Source of the DNA: Tannerella sp.
GTDB lineage: Bacteria; Bacteroidota; Bacteroidia; Bacteroidales; Tannerellaceae
Assembly: GCA_031288935.1 (NCBI GenBank)
Contig: JAITQL010000040.1
Coordinates: 1 to 13,694, forward strand
DNA length: 13,694 nucleotides
Direction of reading: 5' to 3'
A model generated the notes under the pieces. The model did not search any database and was not told where the DNA came from. It saw nothing but the letters and a program-made list of their open reading frames with translations. Each line of letters begins with the position of its first letter. Position 1 is the first letter of the stretch. A program made the position numbers and the translations under genes. Of the stretch, positions 6,044-12,100 are shown in pieces.

Positions 6044-6964
6044 ATGATTGTAGACGAAATGAAACCGACTTTGAAACAATGGATACTTGCTTTCCGGCCG
6101 TGGTCGTTCCCGGCTTCGACGATGCCTGCACTGACGGCGCTGACGTTTGTCTTTTTTCAATATCACACGGGAGCCGTGTCCGGCGTGAACTGGATGAACG
6201 GCTGGCTGGCTCTGCCCGGGGTGCTGGCCTGCCATGCGGGGGGCAACCTGATCAGCGATTATTACGATTACCGTTACGGCGTAGACCGCAAGGAATCTTT
6301 CGGCTCAAGCCGCTTGCTGATCGAAGGCGTTTTCCGTCCGGTCACGATTCTGTGGTACGGATACCTGTTCCTGCTGGCCGGTGCGCTGACGGGTATTTAC
6401 CTGATGCTGCACAGTGGCGTGCATCTGCTCTGGATTGGCGTTGCCGGTATCACGGGATCGGTTTTTTACTACCGGTTGAAGTATCGCGCGCTGGGCGATC
6501 TGCTGATTTTTCTGATTTACGGCCTGCTGATTGCGTTGGGGACGGCCTATGTGATGACGTCGCAGCTGAATGTCCCCGTGTTGCTGCTGTCCATGCCGAC
6601 CGGTTTTCTGGTAGTCAATATCCTGCACGCCAACAATACGCGCGACATCCTGCACGACCGCCAGGCTCACATCAGGACGCAGGCCATGCTGCTGGGTTTG
6701 AAGGCCTCCAAGGTGCAATATGCCTTGCTGGCGCTGGGCAGCTATGTGGCGGTGGTTTTGCCGGTCATTTTCCGGGCAGTGCATCCGCTGTGTCTCTCAG
6801 TGCTTGTGACCTTGCCGCTGGCGTTTAAAAATATACGGCAGATGCGTACGGCGCAGATCGAACATCCGGAACGTATCAGGGATTTGGACGGCAAGTCGGC
6901 GCAACTGGTGCTGGCATTCGGTCTGCTGCTGATCATTTCCAACGTGCTGGCGGCATGGATATGA
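6044..6964 (+). CDS. menA: UbiA-family prenyltransferase, probably MenA (1,4-dihydroxy-2-naphthoate prenyltransferase)
   Basis: This 306-residue polytopic inner-membrane protein transfers a polyprenyl chain to an aromatic acceptor. Both Asp-rich, Mg-diphosphate-binding motifs of the superfamily are present: NLISDYYDYRYGVD (68-81; Asn68, Asp72, Asp75) and NNTRDILHDRQAHIRT (197-212; Asp201, Asp205). Hydrophobic segments alternate throughout, about eight to nine, as in UbiA proteins. The conserved N-terminal LKQWILAFRPWSFPAS stretch fits MenA-like members, and Bacteroidota respire with menaquinone, so MenA is the likely role. Another aromatic acceptor is not excluded. ATG 6059 (MKPTLKQW) is an equally good start. 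The next gene begins 61 bases after the stop. Confidence 0.8.
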   Translation: MIVDEMKPTLKQWILAFRPWSFPASTMPALTALTFVFFQYHTGAVSGVNWMNGWLALPGVLACHAGGNLISDYYDYRYGVDRKESFGSSRLLIEGVFRPVTILWYGYLFLLAGALTGIYLMLHSGVHLLWIGVAGITGSVFYYRLKYRALGDLLIFLIYGLLIALGTAYVMTSQLNVPVLLLSMPTGFLVVNILHANNTRDILHDRQAHIRTQAMLLGLKASKVQYALLALGSYVAVVLPVIFRAVHPLCLSVLVTLPLAFKNIRQMRTAQIEHPERIRDLDGKSAQLVLAFGLLLIISNVLAAWI

Positions 6965-7025
6965 AAAGTCAGGGATTCAACGGTCAGGATTCAAAGATTT
7001 TATTTTCAATTTTCAGTTTTTGACG
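6965..7025 (+). repeat. GATTCAA-type repeat after the prenyltransferase gene
   Basis: This 61-base spacer holds two similar units, GTCAGGGATTCAAC and GTCAGGATTCAAAG, followed by GATTTTATTTTCAATTTTC. The core GATTCAAAGATT (6988-6999) matches the repeats at 1-30 (inverted) and 5648-5660. Confidence 0.5.
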
Positions 7026-7661
7026 ATGCAACGGAAGGATAAAAGCGACGGTTTGAAATGCACGCTGTCCGTACTGGTGGCTGCCGCGTGCTGGTTTGTG
7101 ATGTTTTCGCCGTGGACGGGCGGGCGGCTGAATTTCTGGTATGCGATGAGCGGTGCGGCCGTGATTTTATGCGCGGTGAGTGCATGGATGGGAGATGATT
7201 TCCGGAAACAGTTCCGGTGGTCGGTGAAAGATGTGGCGCTCGGTTTGCTGTCCGCTGCGGTTTTGTGGGGCGTTTTCCTTGCAGGGGACATTTTTTCGTC
7301 ACTGCTCTTTGACTTTGCCCGTCCGCAGGTAAATCTGATCTACCGGATGAAAGAAGGGGAAAGTCCCTTGCTGCTTGCTTTGCTGCTGTTGCTGTTGATT
7401 GGCCCGGCAGAGGAGATTTTCTGGCGCGGCTACGTGCAGCGCGTGCTGATAAGGAAGTACGGGGAATGGACAGCCCTGATCGCAACGACATTCATCTATG
7501 CGCTGGTGCATCTCTGGTCGTTCAATTTCATGCTTGTCATGGCCGCTGCCGTCTGCGGCGCTTACTGGGGACTGCTTTACCGTTACAACAAGAATTTAGT
7601 GATGCTTATCGTCTCTCATGCCGTGTGGGACGTGGCGGTTTTTATCCTCTTCCCGCTGTGA
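7026..7661 (+). CDS. CPBP-family intramembrane glutamic endopeptidase (Abi/CAAX-protease-like)
   Basis: This is a 211-residue membrane protein of the CPBP (Rce1/Abi) family of intramembrane proteases. The three family motifs are visible: EE followed by R in PAEEIFWRGY (Glu129, Glu130, Arg134), motif 2 His162 in YALVHLWSF, and motif 3 SHAVWD with His198 and Asp202. About six hydrophobic segments surround them. Members cleave prenylated or hydrophobic peptides, or act in bacteriocin immunity; the substrate here is unknown. I use ATG 7026; a TTG at 7020 in the same frame is less likely. Placement behind a prenyltransferase gene suggests co-transcription but does not prove a shared pathway. Confidence 0.9.
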   Translation: MQRKDKSDGLKCTLSVLVAAACWFVMFSPWTGGRLNFWYAMSGAAVILCAVSAWMGDDFRKQFRWSVKDVALGLLSAAVLWGVFLAGDIFSSLLFDFARPQVNLIYRMKEGESPLLLALLLLLLIGPAEEIFWRGYVQRVLIRKYGEWTALIATTFIYALVHLWSFNFMLVMAAAVCGAYWGLLYRYNKNLVMLIVSHAVWDVAVFILFPL

Positions 7662-7865
7662 CAGCGAATGTTCTGCCTTACTGATAAAAGTTCAGGAATT
7701 TCCCCTGTCTGCTGCCTGGCTTTGTTTGCTCTCATCGAGAGTTGTGTTTCGCTCCGAATGAATATGCGCCTGCCCTGCCCGGACGGAAGATGCGTCCGCG
7801 TGGACGGATTTAACATTTGCCCTGCCATGATCCGGTCGAAAACCGCTCTTTTGGATTTTTTTCCC

Positions 7866-7873
7866 TAACTTTG
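7866..7873 (+). promoter_or_regulatory. predicted -7 box of the efflux operon promoter
   Basis: TAACTTTG is a perfect TAnnTTTG match. A TTTG at 7850-7853 is too close (12 bases) to be its -33 element, so the upstream half is weak. A start here would give a leader of about 170 bases before the adaptor gene. Confidence 0.5.
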
Positions 7874-7898
7874 CGCCCGGAGAAAAAGTTATTCCCGG

Positions 7899-7928
7899 AT
7901 GGAATGATTTGTTATGGAATGGTTTGTT
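7899..7928 (+). repeat. 15-base tandem direct repeat in the efflux operon leader
   Basis: ATGGAATGATTTGTT (7899-7913) is followed directly by ATGGAATGGTTTGTT (7914-7928), with 14 of 15 positions identical. It lies about 20 bases downstream of the predicted start point and could be a regulator binding site. Confidence 0.6.
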
Positions 7929-8024
7929 CAGGCCATATGTAAAATAGCGCTTTTTGGAATAACGCCCCTCTGCCTGGAGCAATGGCATGTCCTTACCGTG
8001 TTTGCAGGCAGTTGAAGTATATGG

Positions 8025-8038
8025 TAAAACCGGTTTTA
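8025..8038. promoter_or_regulatory. perfect 14-base palindrome, candidate operator before the efflux genes
   Basis: TAAAACCGGTTTTA is fully self-complementary and lies 11 bases before the adaptor ATG at 8050. Palindromes of this kind are often sites for dimeric repressors such as TetR or MarR proteins, but no regulator gene is visible in the window. Confidence 0.4.
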
Positions 8039-8049
8039 AAGATATAAGT

Positions 8050-9159
8050 ATGAAAAGTATATACGTAGCAGGAGCAGCGTTGACGCTGCTCGCAATGATT
8101 TCTTGCGGAAAACAGCCAAACAGAACGAACAGCGCTGCTCCGCCAAAGTATCCTACCACCGTTGTCGCCACCGGCGCTACGGAATTGGCCGCCCTCTATC
8201 CGGTCACGATTCACGGGCGGGAAGACATCGAAATCCGTCCGCGGATCGACGGATTCATTGAAAACATTTACATCGACGAAGGCTCGGCGGTGAAGCAGGG
8301 ACAGGTTCTGTTCAAAATCAACTCGCCGCAGGCCGAACAGGCCGTCACGACCGCCCGCGCGGCCGTCACCGCAGCCGAAGCGCAGCTGGCCACGGCCAAA
8401 CTGAATGTTGACCGCATGACGCCCCTGGCCGAAAAAGGCATCATCAGTTCCGTGCAGCTGGAATCCTACCGCAATGCGTACAGCGCCGCCGAGGCTGCTC
8501 ACGCACAGGCTGCGGCGCAACTGAAAAATGCGGAGGCGACCCTGTCGTGGACATCCGTTACCAGTCCCGTCAACGGCTATGTCGGCGCCGTCGCCTACCG
8601 GAAGGGCAGTCTGGTGAACAGCCAGAACGTGCTGACTACCGTGGCGAATACGACTACGATCTTCGCTTATTTTTCGCTGAACGAGAAAGCGCTGTCCGAG
8701 TTTCTGGGACGCCTTGAAGGTCAAACGCAGGCCGAGAAACTGAAACACGCGCCGGAAATCACCCTCACCCTGGCGGATGGAAGCGTCTATCCGTATAAAG
8801 GCAAGATAGAAACCATCGCCGGCGTGGTGAACATCTCGACCGGAAGCGCCAACTTCCGCGCGGAGTTTCCCAACGAAGAAGGCATCCTGCGCAGCGGCAC
8901 GAGCGGGAAAATTGCCATTCCAACGACGTATACCGACGTGATTTTAATCCCCCAGAAATCTACTTTTGCCCAGCAGGACAAGGTGCTGGTCTATGTAGTC
9001 GGTGAAGACGGCGCGGCGACGCAACGCATCATCACGGTTACGCCGACGCCAGACGGCCAGACGTATATCGTGCACAGCGGCCTGAACGCGGGCGAACGCA
9101 TCGTTTCCGGAGGCGTGGCGACGATGGCCAACGGCACCAAAATCAGTTTCGACCATTAA
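8050..9159 (+). CDS. RND efflux periplasmic adaptor lipoprotein (membrane fusion protein, AcrA/MexA type)
   Basis: This adaptor joins the inner-membrane pump to the outer-membrane channel of a tripartite efflux system. It has 369 residues from ATG 8050. I prefer that start to an in-frame ATG at 7987 because it places a lipoprotein signal at the N-terminus, ending AMISC with lipidated Cys19. HlyD-type layout follows: first lipoyl half (about 60-93, REDIEIRPRIDGFIENIY then EGSAVKQGQVLFKI), an alanine-rich alpha-helical hairpin (about 95-165), second lipoyl half (about 167-197, TSPVNGYVGAVAYRKGSLV), then beta-barrel and membrane-proximal domains. The fused pump/channel gene starts 21 bases after the stop. 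Confidence 0.95.
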   Translation: MKSIYVAGAALTLLAMISCGKQPNRTNSAAPPKYPTTVVATGATELAALYPVTIHGREDIEIRPRIDGFIENIYIDEGSAVKQGQVLFKINSPQAEQAVTTARAAVTAAEAQLATAKLNVDRMTPLAEKGIISSVQLESYRNAYSAAEAAHAQAAAQLKNAEATLSWTSVTSPVNGYVGAVAYRKGSLVNSQNVLTTVANTTTIFAYFSLNEKALSEFLGRLEGQTQAEKLKHAPEITLTLADGSVYPYKGKIETIAGVVNISTGSANFRAEFPNEEGILRSGTSGKIAIPTTYTDVILIPQKSTFAQQDKVLVYVVGEDGAATQRIITVTPTPDGQTYIVHSGLNAGERIVSGGVATMANGTKISFDH

Positions 9160-9180
9160 TCTCATTAAACGTATATTCGT

Positions 9181-12100
9181 ATGTTAAAGACATTCATTGA
9201 CCGGCCGGTCTTGTCGACGGTCATTTCCATCCTGATCGTGGTATTGGGGATCATCGGGCTGTTCCTGTTGCCGGTAGAGCAGTATCCCGACATCGCGCCG
9301 CCCACCGTCCGCGTATCGGCCACCTATCCGGGCGCGAACGCCGACGTGGTGATGAACGCCGTCGTGATTCCGCTCGAAGAACAAATCAACGGCGTCGAGG
9401 GCATGACGTACATGACCTCGTCGGCCTCGAACACCGGCAGCGCGACGATCACCGTCTTCTTCGAGAAAGGCATCAATCCCGACATTGCCGCGGTGAACGT
9501 GCAGAACCAGGTGGCGCGCGCCACGCCGCTGCTGCCGCAGGAAGTGACGCAGATCGGCGTCACCGTCCGCAAGCAGCAAAGTTCCACTATCCTGATGATA
9601 AACATTACTTCGGATAACCTGGACTACAACCAGACGTTTCTCCAGAATTACGCCAACATCCACCTCCTGCCGCCCATCAAGCGGGTGAAGGGCGTGGGAG
9701 ACGCCAACGTGTACGGCGCCCGCGACTATTCGATGCGCGTCTGGCTGAAGCCGGACGTGATGGCGGCCTACAGGATCACGCCGCAGGAAGTCATCGCCGC
9801 CCTGCAGGAACAAAACATCGAAGCGGCTCCCGGCGAACTGGGGCAGGAGAGCCGGCAGAGTTTTCAGTTCACGCTGAAGTTTACGGGGCGGCTGAAGTCC
9901 GCGCCCGAGTTTGAACAGATCGTCGTGCGGTCGGTCGACGGGCAGATTCTTCGTCTGCGCGACGTGGCGCAAGTGGAACTCGGCGCGCTCAACTACAACG
10001 TCGTTTCGCGCCTGAACGGAAACCAGTCCGTCACCATCGGCATCAACCAGACGGCCGGCTCCAATGCGCAGGAGGTGATCAACAACATCAAGGCCGTGCT
10101 GAAGGAGGCCGAAGTTTCCTTCCCGCCCGGCATGGAGGTGGTATACGTGCAGGATGCCAATGAATTTCTGGACGCATCCATCGAAAAGGTCGTGCATACC
10201 TTGCTGGAAGCCTTCATCCTGGTGTTTATCGTGGTGCTTGTCTTCCTGCAGAATTTCCGTTCGACGCTGATTCCGGCCATTGCCGTGCCGGTAGCCATCG
10301 TAGGGACGTTTTTCTTCCTGCAACTGTTCGGCTTCTCGGTGAACCTGCTGACGCTGTTCGCGCTAGTGCTGGCCATCGGGATTGTCGTGGACGATGCGAT
10401 CGTCGTCGTGGAGGCCGTCCACGCGCAGCTCGACGCGGGCGTAGCCAATGCCCGCGAAGCCGCCCTCAACGCGATGAAGGAAATCGCGCCGGCCATTGTC
10501 TCCATCACGCTCGTGATGTCGGCCGTGTTCGTACCCGTCAGTTTCATCGGAGGCACGTCCGGCGTCTTTTACAAGCAGTTCGGATTGACGCTCGCCATTT
10601 CGATTCTGCTCTCTGCCGTCAACGCGCTTACGTTAAGCCCCGCGTTGTGCGCGCTTTTCCTGAAAGGACACCGGGGCGACCGGCGGAAAGGCTTTTTCAA
10701 CCGCCTCGCGTTTATGTTCAACACCGTCTTCCAGTCGGCCACCGACCGCTACGAGAAAGCGCTGCATTTCCTGGGCAGGCGCGGCCACCGCTGGATCACG
10801 GTGACGCTTCTGCTCGTCATGACGGGGATTCTGTTCAGCCTGATGCGCATCATCCCCACCGGATTCGTGCCGCAGGAAGACAGCGGCGGCGTGATGGGAA
10901 TGGTTACGATGGCGCCGGGCGCGTCGCTGGAGCGTACGCACGAAGTGCTCAGGCAGGTGGCTGACGTGGCGAAACAGATCGAGCACGTGCAGTACGTTTC
11001 CGACCTTGCAGGCGTGAACTTCATGAGCGGAGTGGGGAGTTCATACGCCACGATTCAGATCAAGATGGATCCCTGGAATCAGCGCGACATCACGACCAAT
11101 CAGGTGGCCGCCATCCTGAAGGAAAAGACGGCGGAGATCAAGGACGCCACCTTCATCTTCATGGGAACGCCCACGTTGCAGGGCTTCGGCCTGAGCAACG
11201 GCGTGGAATTGCAGATGCAGGATCGCACGGGCGGAGACATCAACCTCTTTTTCGACATCACCAACCAGTTTCTGGCCGCCATGCGGGAACGTCCGGAGGT
11301 CATGATGGCCATGACGACCTTCAATCCCAATTTCCCCCAGAAGATGATCGAAGCCAACATCGCCAAGATCAAGGAAGCCGGGCTGACGCTCGGCCAGGTG
11401 ATGACGACGCTGCAGGCGTATGTGGGGAGCATGTATGTGTCGAACTTCAACGTCTACGGCAAGCAGTTCCGCGTCATGGTACAGGCGGCGCCGGAGTATC
11501 GCGAGAAGCTGGAAGACCTGGAGGGCTACTTCGTGCGCACGGAGTCGGGCGAGATGGCGCCGGTGACGGAGTTCCTCACGATTACGGACGTCACCGCGCC
11601 GCAGACGCTAAGCCGTTTCAACATGTATTCGTCGATGAGCGTCACGATCATCCCCAACTTCCTCGACGGCTACGCTACCGGCGACGCCCTCAAAGCCGTT
11701 ACGGAAGTGGCGGCGCAGGTGTTGCCGGACAATTTCACCTACGACTATTCCGGCATGACGCGCGAGGAGGTGAAGAGCGGCGGACAGACCTACCTCATCT
11801 TCGCGCTTTGCCTGATCTTCGTCTACCTGCTGCTGGCCGCGCTCTACGAGAGCTACCTCCTGCCGCTGGCCGTTATCTGCTCGCTGCCCGTGGGGCTGGC
11901 CGGCGTCTTCATCTTCATCTTCGGCGGCATGGCGATGGGTACGGGGATCGTGAACAACATCTACGTACAGATTTCGCTGATCATGCTGATCGGCCTGCTG
12001 GCCAAGAATGCGATTCTGATCGTCGAATACGCCGTGCAGCGCCGCAAGCAGGGCATGAGCATCGTCGAGTCGGCGGTGCGTGGCGCCGTGGCGCGGTTGC

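Larger units (their letters stand above)
7662..8049. other. gene-free leader region of the efflux operon
   Basis: I see no convincing gene in these 388 bases. A 66-codon frame at 7668-7868 has no recognisable features. The region holds short hairpins (CTCTC/GAGAG at 7729-7741; GGACG/CGTCC/GGACG at 7781-7806, where the middle arm can pair with either neighbour), a -7 box (7866-7873), a 15-base tandem repeat (7899-7928), an imperfect AAAATAGCGCTTTTT palindrome (7941-7955) and a perfect 14-base palindrome (8025-8038). No clear terminator of the CPBP gene was found. Confidence 0.5.

Noticed and set aside
5681..6235. 184-codon minus-strand frame across the queH-menA spacer
   Set aside because: It overlaps real genes at both ends and the terminator in the middle. 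It has no domain, no promoter box and no convincing start.
6025..6828. 267-codon plus-strand frame overlapping the prenyltransferase
   Set aside because: It is an out-of-frame reading of the prenyltransferase gene with Arg/Gly/Ala-rich composition, while the chosen frame has both Asp-rich motifs and membrane segments.
7987..8049. Upstream ATG 7987 as the start of the adaptor protein
   Set aside because: It would add 21 residues in front of a complete lipoprotein signal peptide and include the 14-base palindrome in the coding region.
9184..10323. 379-codon open frame on the minus strand
   Set aside because: It lies fully antisense to the clearly real RND pump. Its His/Arg/Asp-rich, low-hydrophobicity composition is typical of mirror frames in GC-rich genes, and it has no recognisable domain.
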